From Candidatus Endomicrobiellum incisitermitis (GTDB lineage: Bacteria > Elusimicrobiota > Endomicrobiia > Endomicrobiales > Endomicrobiaceae), in the NCBI GenBank assembly GCA_031275795.1, contig JAISOG010000034.1:1-34037 (forward strand): a DNA stretch of 34,037 nt. The letters are read 5' to 3'. Under the pieces are notes generated by a model that worked only from the letters and a program-made list of their open reading frames with translations, did not search any database and had not been told where the DNA came from. A program made the translations under genes and the position numbers. Shown one piece after another: positions 17,859 through 27,291 of the stretch; positions within the stretch are counted from its first letter, which is position 1; each line of letters opens with the position of its first letter.

Positions 17859-18971
17859 ATGAAAAAAGTATTTTTATTAATTTTTTTGTTGTTTTATTCA
17901 AGTTTATCATTTTCTAAAAATTCTGATTTAGAGATAAAGTCAGAGCAACTATCTAAAGTAAAGAAAGCTATTCAATCAAAAAAACAAGAAAAACTTAAAC
18001 TTATTATTCAAGAAAAAACTTTTAAAAAGGAGCTTGACGAATTAAATAAAAATATTGTTCTTACAGAGTTAAAGCTTAACCAATGCCTAAAAGACATAGC
18101 AGTAGCGGAAAAAAATCTTAAAAAATCATCTAAACTATACAATATTGCTTCTTTAAAAAGTAAAGAGTGCGATAAAAGTATGCAAGATGAAATGAAGTTT
18201 TTTAATAGAATAACCTTTATACTACCGTATGAAAGAAACCCTCTTGAGTATAAAATAAGACAAAAACTTTTAGAAAATAAAAAAGCAAAGTATAAAATGG
18301 CTAAAGAAGAATTAATTAACTCTTCTTTAGATTTGAAAAAGTGGCAAAATGCAAAAGATATGCTTTTAAATCTACAAAAACAAGAGCAATCTTTAGTCGA
18401 AAAACATAGAAGTATGATAGAGAAAAAAAACGAACTTTTAAATACAACATCAGGTAAACTTATAGCTGCAGAACAAGAAATAAAGGCTTTAAATGATAGC
18501 GCAAAGAGTATGCAGGATTTGATAAATAAAATTATTTCTTCAACTAAACAAGAAAGTAGTTTGCCTGTTGAGAAGAGTTTGCAAGAAAAAAGAAAAAAAT
18601 CTTTACCTTGGCCAGTAAATGGTAAAGTTGTTGTAAGTTTTGGTAAAAGTAAACACCCTCACCTTGATACTTACGTGATAAGTAATGGAATAAAAATTAA
18701 GACTATAGATTTTAATAAAGTGAAAAGTGTTGCTTCTGGACAAGTTGTTTTTACTGGTGTTTTTCGTTCTTATGGTAAAGTTGTTATAATAGATCATAAA
18801 GGTTCTGTTTTTTCTATTTACGGTCTTTTGGATAATATTTATGTTAAGGAGAATCAGAAGATATCTAAAGGGGAAGTTCTTGCTAGTGTTGGTAGAGGGA
18901 AGGATAATGTGCTCTATTTTGAGATAAGAAAAAAGAATGTAGCAGAAAATCCTATCTTATGGTTAAGATAA
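17859..18971 (+). CDS. envC: EnvC-like septal amidase activator (coiled coil plus degenerate LytM/M23 domain)
   Basis: 370 residues from ATG 17859, which gives a clean signal peptide (MKKVFLLIFLLFYSSLSFS). A TTG 30 nt upstream would spoil it. Residues about 30-230 are a long Lys/Glu/Gln-rich coiled coil; about 250-368 are a LytM/M23 fold. The zinc ligands of active M23 peptidases are missing: the HxGxD position reads YVISNGIKI, the middle His position reads YGLL, and the final HxH reads LYFEIR. This is the situation in E. coli EnvC, which cuts nothing but activates amidases AmiA/B when held by FtsEX. Position directly after ftsX fits. It is therefore a periplasmic regulator rather than an enzyme. 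The target amidase is not in the window. Confidence 0.85.
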   Translation: MKKVFLLIFLLFYSSLSFSKNSDLEIKSEQLSKVKKAIQSKKQEKLKLIIQEKTFKKELDELNKNIVLTELKLNQCLKDIAVAEKNLKKSSKLYNIASLKSKECDKSMQDEMKFFNRITFILPYERNPLEYKIRQKLLENKKAKYKMAKEELINSSLDLKKWQNAKDMLLNLQKQEQSLVEKHRSMIEKKNELLNTTSGKLIAAEQEIKALNDSAKSMQDLINKIISSTKQESSLPVEKSLQEKRKKSLPWPVNGKVVVSFGKSKHPHLDTYVISNGIKIKTIDFNKVKSVASGQVVFTGVFRSYGKVVIIDHKGSVFSIYGLLDNIYVKENQKISKGEVLASVGRGKDNVLYFEIRKKNVAENPILWLR

Positions 18972-19000
18972 GGTTGGAAAGTGTCATTTTGGGGAAATAA

Positions 19001-20284
19001 ATGCAAAAAATAAAAAAAATGTTTCTTTTTTTTATATTAATAAGTTTTTGTAAAGTGTCTGTTTTTGCACAAACTGATGAGACATATGAAAAATTGGGTA
19101 TTTTTGTAGATATTATGGAAATTATAAACGCGAACTATGTTTTAGAGACAAAACCTAAAAGTTTGGTTGTTAACGCAATAAAAGGTATGGTTGGTTCCTT
19201 AGATCCATTTTCACAGTATATGGAAGAAAAAGCCTACAAGGATATGCAAACAGAAACAGATGGTTCTTATGGTGGTATAGGGTTAAGAATTATGATGAAA
19301 AATGCAAACTTAACTGTTGTTTCGCCTTTGCCAGGTACGCCAGCTTATAAAGCTGGTATTTTGCCTGAAGATAGAATTATAAAAATAAATGGTAAGTCTA
19401 CTGTTGGTATGTCAAGAGACAAGGCTGTTGACATAATGAGGGGCAAAGTAGGAAAAAAGGTTAAACTTACTATATCCAGAGGTAGAGACAATAAAGAAAT
19501 AGATTTTGAACTTGTAAGAGAAAAGATAAAAATAGAAACTGTTGAGTCTACTGTTTTGGACGGAAATGTTGCCTATGTTAGACTTACAGAATTCAATTCT
19601 CAAAGTGCAGATGATATACAAAAAGTACTTTTAAATTGTGAAAGTCAAAATATGAAAGCTTTGATTTTAGATTTAAGAAATAACCCTGGAGGTCTTTTAG
19701 AGTCTGCATTAAAAATAATTAGTATGTTTATGAGTGAAAGAAAGTTAGTTCTTACTACAAAAGGTCCAGATCAAGATAGTAAGAAAGAGTATTTTACTGA
19801 AGGTGGAGGAGTCTTTTTTGATCTTCCAATTGTTATACTTGTAAATAAAGGATCGGCTTCTGCTTCTGAAATTGTTTCTGGTGCAATGCAAGATTTTAAG
19901 CGTGCGTTAATAGTTGGTTCAAACACTTTTGGTAAGGGTAGCGTTCAAACTGTTTTCCCTTTGTCTGATGGTACAGCATTAAGACTTACTACAGCTAAAT
20001 ACTATTTGCCGTCTGGCTGTCCGATTGACCGTTCAAATGAAAAAGAGGCAAAAAATGGTATTACTCCAGATATTAATGTCGATGTTACTATAGAAGAAGA
20101 AATTAAACTTTATGCAAATGCTGATGTGTTGTTTAAGAAAGATAAGGATACTAAAAAAGGTTTAAAAGATAATAATTTAGAAGATAAAGCTTTAAACAAG
20201 GCTTTGGAAATAATTAGAGGAAACAAAGTTATGGAGACTATAGAAGCTTCTAGGGTGTTATCTACCTTACATAAGAAAAAATAA
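19001..20284 (+). CDS. ctpA: Carboxy-terminal processing peptidase (S41, CtpA/Prc family)
   Basis: 427 residues. A signal peptide (about 1-23, ending VFAQ) is followed by an N-terminal cap with LDPFSQYM, a PDZ domain (about 85-165, including GGIGLRI and PGTPAYKAG), and the S41 serine protease core. The catalytic Ser lies in GSASASEI (284-291) and the catalytic Lys is K312 in TFGKGSVQ. Such enzymes trim C-termini of periplasmic proteins; several degrade or mature peptidoglycan hydrolases. ATG follows GGGGAA. It lies 29 nt after envC, an order (envC-ctpA) also seen in many proteobacteria, and is probably co-transcribed with the ftsX-envC pair. Confidence 0.95.
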   Translation: MQKIKKMFLFFILISFCKVSVFAQTDETYEKLGIFVDIMEIINANYVLETKPKSLVVNAIKGMVGSLDPFSQYMEEKAYKDMQTETDGSYGGIGLRIMMKNANLTVVSPLPGTPAYKAGILPEDRIIKINGKSTVGMSRDKAVDIMRGKVGKKVKLTISRGRDNKEIDFELVREKIKIETVESTVLDGNVAYVRLTEFNSQSADDIQKVLLNCESQNMKALILDLRNNPGGLLESALKIISMFMSERKLVLTTKGPDQDSKKEYFTEGGGVFFDLPIVILVNKGSASASEIVSGAMQDFKRALIVGSNTFGKGSVQTVFPLSDGTALRLTTAKYYLPSGCPIDRSNEKEAKNGITPDINVDVTIEEEIKLYANADVLFKKDKDTKKGLKDNNLEDKALNKALEIIRGNKVMETIEASRVLSTLHKKK

Positions 20285-20311
20285 TTAATAATTTTTTGGT
20301 TTGGAGAGTAT

Positions 20312-20758
20312 ATGTCAAGTAAGGAAAAGAAAGAAAGTTTATGGGTCAAACTATATATAATTATGCTGTTTTTTTGTGGGATAGCCATATGGTTTTGCGT
20401 ACAGCCTATAAAAAAACAAGAAATTTCTATTGACATATTTATAGAAAAAAGGATTGCTGAAACTTTAATTAAACGAGGTGCAACTCAAGATGATATATTA
20501 AAACAATACGTGAGAGAGAGAAAAGTTATTGGCGCTAAATGGAACGAATTTTATAAAGTAATAAAGTTGAAACCCAATCAAAGTGTGGAGTTTTTTCAGG
20601 AAGATTTTAGAAAAATTGCAAGGGATATGAAAGTAGGTCTAAGTAAGTTAGATAATATAGATGGTTCAACTACTTATAGATTTTACTCTCCTGATAGAAC
20701 GTATTCCAATATAACTGTTGTTCCTGTGAAATCTTTAAAAAATGGATATAAAAAATGA
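20312..20758 (+). CDS. Uncharacterised single-pass membrane protein at the yibQ position
   Basis: 148 residues of unknown function. A short basic N-terminus and one membrane helix (about 12-30) are followed by a soluble part of about 115 residues that should lie outside the cytoplasm. It has a helical segment (IDIFIEKRIAETLIKRGA) and a strand-rich end (TTYRFYSPDRTYSNITVV). No catalytic motif is visible. In many bacteria envC and ctpA are followed by yibQ, a divergent polysaccharide deacetylase. This protein holds that place and might correspond to the N-terminal region of such a protein without its deacetylase domain; that is a guess from position. The stop overlaps tsaD by 4 nt (ATGA). GGAGAG precedes the ATG. 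Confidence 0.7.
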   Translation: MSSKEKKESLWVKLYIIMLFFCGIAIWFCVQPIKKQEISIDIFIEKRIAETLIKRGATQDDILKQYVRERKVIGAKWNEFYKVIKLKPNQSVEFFQEDFRKIARDMKVGLSKLDNIDGSTTYRFYSPDRTYSNITVVPVKSLKNGYKK

Positions 20759-21777
20759 ATATTCTTTCTATAGAAACCTCTTGTGATGAAACTTCTGTTG
20801 CAGTTGTTTCAAATGGAGGAGAGGTAAAATCTTTGGTAATTTCGTCGCAAATATCTATACATGCAAAATTTTTTGGAGTTGTTCCAGAACTTGCAAGTCG
20901 TGTACATATAGAAAAAATAAATCCAGTAATAGCTAAGAGTTTACGTAGTGCTAAGATTAATTTTAATGATTTTTCAAAAAAAATTGATGCTGTGGCTTTT
21001 ACTGTGGGTCCTGGTCTTGCTGGTACGTTACTTGTTGGTTCAGTTGCAGCAAAATCATTAGCAAGTGTATATAAAAAACCGCTGATACCCGTAAATCATT
21101 TAGAGGGGCACTTGTACTCTTCTTTTATTGAAAATAAATCTTTAAACCCGCCATTTTTGGCTCTTATAATATCTGGTGGCCACACAGAGCTTGTTGTAGT
21201 TGAAGATTTTGGTAAATATAGAGTCTTAGGTGTCACAAGAGATGATGCTGTTGGTGAAGCTTTTGATAAAGCTTCAAAAATGTTGGGTCTTTCATATCCA
21301 GGTGGACCGATAATTGATCAAAGAGCTTCAAAGGGAGATCCGTTGTCAATTAAGTTTACTCGTCCATATTTAAGAGATAGTTGGGATTTTTCATTTTCTG
21401 GAATTAAAACATCGCTTTTAAATTATCTTAAATCAAATCCTATAAAAAATGAACAACATTTAAACAATATATGTTCTTCTTTTAGGATGGCAATAGCTGA
21501 GACTTTGATTTTTAAAACTTTTAAAGCTGTTAAAGAATTTAATTTGAAAAAAATTGTTTTAGGTGGTGGAGTAAGTTCTAACTCTTTAATAAGACACATG
21601 TTTTTAGAGAATGGTAAAAAGGATAAAATAGAAATTTTTATTCCTTCTCCAATATATTGTACAGATAATGCTGCTATGATTGGTTGCGCAGCATACTTGA
21701 AACAAAGGAAATGTGGGTTAAATTATAACAATTTGCAACTAAAACCATCTCCATCTCTTATTTTATCTAACTGGTAA
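20755..21777 (+). CDS. tsaD: tRNA N6-threonylcarbamoyladenosine transferase TsaD
   Basis: 340 residues, full length. TsaD moves the threonylcarbamoyl group from TC-AMP to A37 of ANN-decoding tRNAs, working with TsaB and TsaE. The ASKHA N-terminus LSIETSCDETSVAVV, the metal-binding H115-x3-H119 in NHLEGHLYSS, and the ISGGHTELV nucleotide motif are all present. The C-terminal metal Asp sits in PIYCTDNAAMIG. Translation probably couples to the preceding gene through the ATGA overlap. tsaB, tsaC and tsaE are not nearby. Confidence 0.97.
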   Translation: MNILSIETSCDETSVAVVSNGGEVKSLVISSQISIHAKFFGVVPELASRVHIEKINPVIAKSLRSAKINFNDFSKKIDAVAFTVGPGLAGTLLVGSVAAKSLASVYKKPLIPVNHLEGHLYSSFIENKSLNPPFLALIISGGHTELVVVEDFGKYRVLGVTRDDAVGEAFDKASKMLGLSYPGGPIIDQRASKGDPLSIKFTRPYLRDSWDFSFSGIKTSLLNYLKSNPIKNEQHLNNICSSFRMAIAETLIFKTFKAVKEFNLKKIVLGGGVSSNSLIRHMFLENGKKDKIEIFIPSPIYCTDNAAMIGCAAYLKQRKCGLNYNNLQLKPSPSLILSNW

Positions 21778-21792
21778 GTCGTATTGATTAAA

Positions 21793-22764
21793 ATGAATAA
21801 ATTAACTATAGGTAACATAAAGTTTTGCAGTAATATTTTTCTTGCTCCGATGGCAGGTATTACGGATTTGCCATTACGTCTTCTTGCAAAAGAAGGTGGA
21901 GCAGGGTTAGTATATACCGAAATGGTTTCAGCTAAAGCTCTTGTTTTCCATGATGAAAAGACAAAGAGTCTTTTGAGAATAAAGGATCAAGAAAGACCAG
22001 TTGCCGCACAAATATTTGGCGGGGAAGCTAATAGTATGTCTGAAGCTGCAAAAATTGTACAAGATATAGGTGCTGATATTATTGATATTAATTTAGGTTG
22101 TCCTGTACGAAAAGTAGCTAAAGCTGGAGCTGGAGCAAGACTACTTGCCAATGAATATCTTGTAGCTAAGATTTTAGAGTCTGTTGTAGGTAATGTGAAT
22201 ATTCCTGTTACGATTAAAATACGTATAGGACTTTTGCCAGGTCAAAATGTGGCTAAAGAAATTATACATATAGCACAAAGTACTGGTGTAAAAATGGTGG
22301 CAGTGCATGCTAGGTATGCATCTTTAGGACATTCAGCTGAGCCTGACTTAGAGGCTTTTGCAGAATCTTGTTCTGATGCAAAAATTCCAATTGTTGCAAA
22401 TGGTGGTATTGTTGATGAGAAAACTGCCCAAGAATTTATGAAAATACCAAATTGTTCTGGTTTAATGGTTGGTCGTGGTGCTGTTGGCAATTATTCCATA
22501 TTTAAAAGATTAGAGAGTTTTATTGCATCTGGTAAAACTTTACCAAAGGCTAGTAGAGAAGAAAAAATTCAATGGTTAAAAAAACATGTTCAATATTCAA
22601 TTGATAATTATGGTATAAAAAAGGGATTACTTGTTTTTAGGAAAGTTGCACGTTATTATATTAAAGATTTTCCTAATGCTTCTAAAATACGTTGCATGGT
22701 CAATACAATGGCTAATTTAGATGATTTTAATACAATATTAAAAATCTTAGAGGCTTTGCTATAA
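21793..22764 (+). CDS. dusB: tRNA-dihydrouridine synthase (DusB type)
   Basis: 323 residues. A FMN-dependent TIM barrel that reduces specific uridines in tRNA with NADPH. The N-terminus FLAPMAGITDLPLR, the catalytic C103 in INLGCPVRKV, and the FMN-phosphate motif GLMVGRGAVGNY are intact. The ATG at 21793 gives the usual start; a TTG 9 nt upstream is in frame and cannot be excluded. It begins 15 nt after tsaD, so this is a small tRNA-modification pair. A hairpin 20 nt after the stop (22784-22813) may end or process the transcript. Confidence 0.94.
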   Translation: MNKLTIGNIKFCSNIFLAPMAGITDLPLRLLAKEGGAGLVYTEMVSAKALVFHDEKTKSLLRIKDQERPVAAQIFGGEANSMSEAAKIVQDIGADIIDINLGCPVRKVAKAGAGARLLANEYLVAKILESVVGNVNIPVTIKIRIGLLPGQNVAKEIIHIAQSTGVKMVAVHARYASLGHSAEPDLEAFAESCSDAKIPIVANGGIVDEKTAQEFMKIPNCSGLMVGRGAVGNYSIFKRLESFIASGKTLPKASREEKIQWLKKHVQYSIDNYGIKKGLLVFRKVARYYIKDFPNASKIRCMVNTMANLDDFNTILKILEALL

Positions 22765-22783
22765 TCGGGACTGACATCTTAAG

Positions 22784-22813
22784 TGGTATTAACTAGCTAC
22801 AGGACTAATACCA
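22784..22813 (+). other. Inverted repeat in the dusB-secA intergenic region
   Basis: TGGTATTA (22784-22791) and TAATACCA (22806-22813) are perfect 8-nt arms around a 14-nt loop. No T-run follows, so it is not a typical intrinsic terminator. It could be a weak terminator, an RNA-stability element or part of the secA leader. The remaining 190 nt before secA are very AT-rich with one TATAAT at 22946-22951 that lacks a good -35 box. Confidence 0.4.
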
Positions 22814-23003
22814 AATGGATAACTAAACCCATCATATATATTATTTTCTACATTACTCCCTGCGTTCAAAATTATCAAATAATACAATAACAATAAAACA
22901 AAAATTGTGAAATTTTAAGATATTTAAAATGTTTAAAAATAAAGCTATAATTAAATTTAAACCAAATGTTAAAATTTAAAATTATAAGGCAAGGTGGAAA
23001 CTA

Positions 23004-25613
23004 ATGCTAAAAGCTATTCTTGGTTTAATTTTTGGTTCTCAAAATGAAAGAGATATAAAAGCAATAAAGCCTATTGTGGAGAAGGTTAATGCTTTAGAGA
23101 TGACTATAAAGCAACTTCCAGATGAAGGTTTGAGAAACAAAACGATTGAATTTAGAGAACGTCTTGCAAAGGATGAAACCTTAGATGACATTTTACCAGA
23201 AGCTTTTGCTTGTGTTAGAGAGGCTTCTGTTAGAACAATAGGTTTAAGGCATTTTGATGTACAGATAATAGGTGGATATATTCTGCATAAGGGTAAAATA
23301 GCTGAAATGAAGACAGGTGAAGGTAAAACTTTAGTTGCTACTCTTGCTGCATATTTAAATGCTTTGCCTAGTAAGGGTGTACACATTGTAACGGTTAATG
23401 ACTATCTAGCAAAAAGGGATAAAGAATGGATGGGGGTGGTCTTTGAAAAGTTGGGACTTACAGTTGGTAATGTTGGACATGAGACAAAAAATGAAGAAAG
23501 AAGGCAAGCTTATAATTGTGATATAACTTATGTTACTAATAATGAACTTGGTTTTGATTATTTAAGAGATAATATGGTTACCTCAAAAGAGGAAAGAGTT
23601 TTACGTCCTTTAAATTATGCAATTATAGATGAAGTTGACTCGATTCTTATTGATGAAGCAAGAACTCCACTTATTATATCTGGAGCTGCAGAACAGTCTA
23701 CTGATAAGTACTATATTTCAGATAGAATTGTCCCTATGTTAAAAGGTAGAAAAGTTACAGAAAGTGAAGAAATAAAGGCAAAGTATGATAATATAGATTT
23801 GTCAAAAGGTTATGACTATCTTCTTGACGAAAAAAACCATTCTGTAGTTTTGACAGAGCAAGGTATTTTAAAAGCAGAGAAAATATTAGGTGTTAAAAAT
23901 ATTTATGATGATTTACAATCTGAATGGGTCCATCATATAACTCAAGCTATAAGAGCACATAATTTATATCGAAAAGATGTTGAGTATGTTGTAAAAAATG
24001 GAGAAGTGATAATAGTTGATGAGTTTACGGGTAGACTTATGCCTGGAAGAAGGTGGTCAGATGGACTTCACCAAGCTGTAGAAGCAAAGGAAAATTTAAA
24101 AATTGCAGCTGAAAACCAGACTCTTGCTACTATAACTTTTCAAAACTTTTTTAGAATGTATAAAAAAATATCAGGTATGACAGGTACAGCTTCAACAGAG
24201 TCTGCAGAATTTTGGGAGATTTATAAGCTTGGTGTAATAGAAGTGCCTACAAATAATCTTATGAAGAGAAAAGATTATCCGGATGTTATTTACAGAACAG
24301 AAAAAGAAAAGGATAAAGCTATAGTTAACGAAATAGAAAAATCTTGGAGAAAAGGTCAACCTGTACTTGTTGGAACACGGTCAATAGAAAAATCTGAGAA
24401 AATAGCTTCAATGCTTAGGCAAAGAGGGGTTCCTCATCAGGTTTTAAATGCAAAATATCATGAACTTGAAGCTCAAATAATTTCAGCTGCTGGAGCTAAA
24501 GGAGCTGTTACTATAGCTACAAACATGGCTGGAAGAGGTACAGATATTGTTCTTGGTGCTCAAGATCAATTGCAAAATCAAGAAGTTAAAGATTTAGGAG
24601 GATTACATATAATAGGGACAGAACGTCATGAATCTAGAAGAATAGATAATCAGTTAAGAGGACGTGCGGGCAGACAAGGAGATCCGGGGTCTACAAGATT
24701 TTTTCTTTCTATGGAAGATGAACTTATGCGTCTTTTTGGTTCAGATAGAATGACTGTTATGATGCAAAGATTTGGGTTAAAAGAGGATGAAAATATTCAA
24801 CATCCGTGGATAACAAAAGCTGTAGAAGGTGCTCAAAGAAAAGTTGAAGGTATGAATTTCGATATAAGAAAACAACTGATAGACTTTGACAATGTTATGA
24901 ATAAACAGAGGGAAGTTATTTATAATTTAAGAAATGAAATTCTTGAAGGTGAAGATATTACAGATGCTATAAAAGATATGATTAATGAATCGATAGAAGA
25001 AAAACTTGATATGTGGGCATCTGCAAAATATTCACATGAGTGGGATTTTCCAAGTATAGATGCATGGCTTTTTAGAAATTTTGGTATTAAGTATGAAACT
25101 GGAAATAAAGATGAAATAAGTTTTTTGACAAGAGAAGCTTTCTTTAAAGATATTTATGATAAAGTTTTAGAAGTTTATGAAAAAAGAAAAGAGAAACTTA
25201 CTCCAGAACTTATGGCTCAGATACAAAGAATGATTCTTTTGCAAATGATAGACTCTTCTTGGAAAGATCATCTATACGAGCTTGACCAATTAAAAAGAGG
25301 TATAGGTTTTAGAGCTTATGCTCAAAAAGATCCTAAAATAGAGTACCAAAAGGAATCTTTTGCTTTGTTTGAATCTATGATGAAAAGAATTAGAGAAAAT
25401 ACCATAGAGTATATTTTTAAGGTCCAAGTAAATATAAAATCTCAGCCACAAACTAACACGAGTGGTTCTGAAGTTGTAAGTTCGAGTTCTGTTTTTAAAA
25501 ATAAAGAGACAACAAACTCCAAAAAGATTAATGATTTAAACAAAATTGGTAGGAATGAGCTTTGTCCCTGTGGTAGTGGTAAAAAATATAAAAAGTGTTG
25601 TGGTTCAAAATAG
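23004..25613 (+). CDS. secA: Protein translocase ATPase SecA
   Basis: 869 residues. SecA drives preproteins through SecYEG using ATP. Walker A is KTGEGKT (K108-T109), the DEAD-type box is DEVDSILIDEARTPLI, the second nucleotide fold has TNMAGRGTDI, and the helicase arginine region is QLRGRAGRQGDPG. The C-terminus is the zinc/SecB-binding tail CPCGSGKKYKKCC (from residue 854). The N-terminus MLKAILGLIFGSQNERD is standard. AAGGTGG lies upstream of the ATG. It stands apart from its neighbours with a 239-nt leader and probably has its own promoter. Confidence 0.98.
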   Translation: MLKAILGLIFGSQNERDIKAIKPIVEKVNALEMTIKQLPDEGLRNKTIEFRERLAKDETLDDILPEAFACVREASVRTIGLRHFDVQIIGGYILHKGKIAEMKTGEGKTLVATLAAYLNALPSKGVHIVTVNDYLAKRDKEWMGVVFEKLGLTVGNVGHETKNEERRQAYNCDITYVTNNELGFDYLRDNMVTSKEERVLRPLNYAIIDEVDSILIDEARTPLIISGAAEQSTDKYYISDRIVPMLKGRKVTESEEIKAKYDNIDLSKGYDYLLDEKNHSVVLTEQGILKAEKILGVKNIYDDLQSEWVHHITQAIRAHNLYRKDVEYVVKNGEVIIVDEFTGRLMPGRRWSDGLHQAVEAKENLKIAAENQTLATITFQNFFRMYKKISGMTGTASTESAEFWEIYKLGVIEVPTNNLMKRKDYPDVIYRTEKEKDKAIVNEIEKSWRKGQPVLVGTRSIEKSEKIASMLRQRGVPHQVLNAKYHELEAQIISAAGAKGAVTIATNMAGRGTDIVLGAQDQLQNQEVKDLGGLHIIGTERHESRRIDNQLRGRAGRQGDPGSTRFFLSMEDELMRLFGSDRMTVMMQRFGLKEDENIQHPWITKAVEGAQRKVEGMNFDIRKQLIDFDNVMNKQREVIYNLRNEILEGEDITDAIKDMINESIEEKLDMWASAKYSHEWDFPSIDAWLFRNFGIKYETGNKDEISFLTREAFFKDIYDKVLEVYEKRKEKLTPELMAQIQRMILLQMIDSSWKDHLYELDQLKRGIGFRAYAQKDPKIEYQKESFALFESMMKRIRENTIEYIFKVQVNIKSQPQTNTSGSEVVSSSSVFKNKETTNSKKINDLNKIGRNELCPCGSGKKYKKCCGSK

Positions 25614-25686
25614 ATTTACTGCGGGTTGTTCAAATAATAGAAGTATAATTACAATATCTTATAATTAGAAGCGGTGCCATAGCAAA

Positions 25687-27291
25687 ATGAACACGTGTTT
25701 GATAAAAACTAAAGTGATTGTGAGTAATTTTATAAAAAATTATAGAAATATTATATTTTGTTGTATTACAGGTTTGCTAGCTGTAGTTTCATTTCCAAAG
25801 TTTAATTTATTTTTTTTTGTATATATAGCATTTATACCGTTACTTTTTGTAATTACAAGAAATGATTTTAAAAAATCATTTCTTTATGGTTTTATAGCAG
25901 GGTTTATTTTTAATGCTTGGGGTCTTTATTGGCTATTGCCAATGTTAGAATTCTACACAGGTTCACATTTGCAAACGATTGTGAGCTCTTGTTGTTTGTG
26001 GGCATATTTATCTTTATATTGGGGAGTTTGGGCATTATTCTTTTCTTTTGTTTATATAAATACGAGAAAAATTAAAAATATAATATTTGCTAACATTGTT
26101 GCTATTATTTTTGGTTCATGTTTATGGGTGGTATTAGAATATATAAGAACATATTTTCTTACAGGGTTTCCATGGATGTTGATTGGATACTCACAATTTA
26201 AATTTATTGAACTTATACAATTATCTGAAATTTGTGGTGTTTATGGTATATCATTTTTAATTTTATTTTGTAATTTGTGTTTTTATTTTTGGATTAAAGA
26301 AAATCAAGAAAAGTATTTATATTTAGCATTATTTTTTGTTTTAATTTCATTAGTGTTTGGGGCAATAAGAACAGAAAAATTTACTTTTTTTGGGGAGGAA
26401 GAGTTTTCTGTTGCTATAGTTCAATCTAATATTGATCAAAATCGTAAATGGGATGAAGCGTATAAAGAGCATATTTTGGATATATTAAAAGATTTTGCTG
26501 TTAAAATTTCTAAAAATAAAACAGATTTGGTCCTATGGCCAGAAACAGTTTTGCCTGGGTATCTACCTATAGAAAAATATATTTATGATAGTGCTAAAGA
26601 TATAGCAAATATTGCAGGTGGATTTAATATAGTTGGTTCTAATTTTTTTGAAAAAGATTTGTCTTATAATGCTACATTTGCTTTTGAAGATAATGGAAAT
26701 TGTATTTTTGTTCATAAAAAGAACCATCTTATTCCTTTTGGAGAATTTATTCCATATAAATCTTTTCTTGCAAGATTTTTTGGTGTTTTAAATCAAATGG
26801 GTGATTTTACTAAAGGGAACGATACTCAAGTTTTTAGTAATGGGAAAATGTATTTGGGAACTACAATATGTTCAGAAAATTTTTTCCCAGAAATTTCTAG
26901 GTATTTTGTTCTTTCTGGAGCAAAAGTTCTTGTAAACCAAGCAGATGATGCTTGGTTTTTTGATACAGCAGCTCCTGAGCAGCATTTTATGATGAATGTA
27001 TTTAGGGCTGTAGAAAATAGAAAATCAATGTTGATATCTGCTAATTCTGGTATTTCTGGGATAATTGATGCATCTGGTTTTGTTGTAAGTCAAACGATGT
27101 CTTCAAAAAGAGTTTTACTAAGAGGAACATTCTTACAAAATGATTTTCAAACTTTTTATACAAAACATGGGGATATATTTGTGTATGTTTGTGTATATAT
27201 AAGTTTGTTTATATTTTTTATAATGACAGTATTACATTGTATTAATTTTTTTGTAAAAAATAGTAAGTTTAAAAGAGGATTTTTATGTTAG
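25687..27291 (+). CDS. lnt: Apolipoprotein N-acyltransferase
   Basis: 534 residues. Lnt adds the third acyl chain to lipoproteins in the inner membrane, a step typical of diderms. Six to seven membrane helices fill the N-terminal 215 residues, then a nitrilase-like domain follows, with a last helix near the C-terminus. The triad is readable: E286 in WPETVLPGY, K345 in HKKNHLIPFGEF, and C395 in TTICSENFFPE. The ribosome site is poor. Two TATAAT boxes (25644-25649, 25660-25665) lie upstream without a convincing -35. The stop overlaps the start of prfB by 7 nt, so the two are probably coupled. Confidence 0.95.
   Translation: MNTCLIKTKVIVSNFIKNYRNIIFCCITGLLAVVSFPKFNLFFFVYIAFIPLLFVITRNDFKKSFLYGFIAGFIFNAWGLYWLLPMLEFYTGSHLQTIVSSCCLWAYLSLYWGVWALFFSFVYINTRKIKNIIFANIVAIIFGSCLWVVLEYIRTYFLTGFPWMLIGYSQFKFIELIQLSEICGVYGISFLILFCNLCFYFWIKENQEKYLYLALFFVLISLVFGAIRTEKFTFFGEEEFSVAIVQSNIDQNRKWDEAYKEHILDILKDFAVKISKNKTDLVLWPETVLPGYLPIEKYIYDSAKDIANIAGGFNIVGSNFFEKDLSYNATFAFEDNGNCIFVHKKNHLIPFGEFIPYKSFLARFFGVLNQMGDFTKGNDTQVFSNGKMYLGTTICSENFFPEISRYFVLSGAKVLVNQADDAWFFDTAAPEQHFMMNVFRAVENRKSMLISANSGISGIIDASGFVVSQTMSSKRVLLRGTFLQNDFQTFYTKHGDIFVYVCVYISLFIFFIMTVLHCINFFVKNSKFKRGFLC

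Noticed and set aside
17859-18971. Active M23 endopeptidase call for the LytM protein
   Set aside because: All His/Asp zinc-ligand positions are replaced, so an enzymatic role is not supported.
25626-25665. TTGTTC with two TATAAT boxes before lnt
   Set aside because: Spacings of 12 and 28 nt do not fit a sigma-70 promoter, so no promoter was called.
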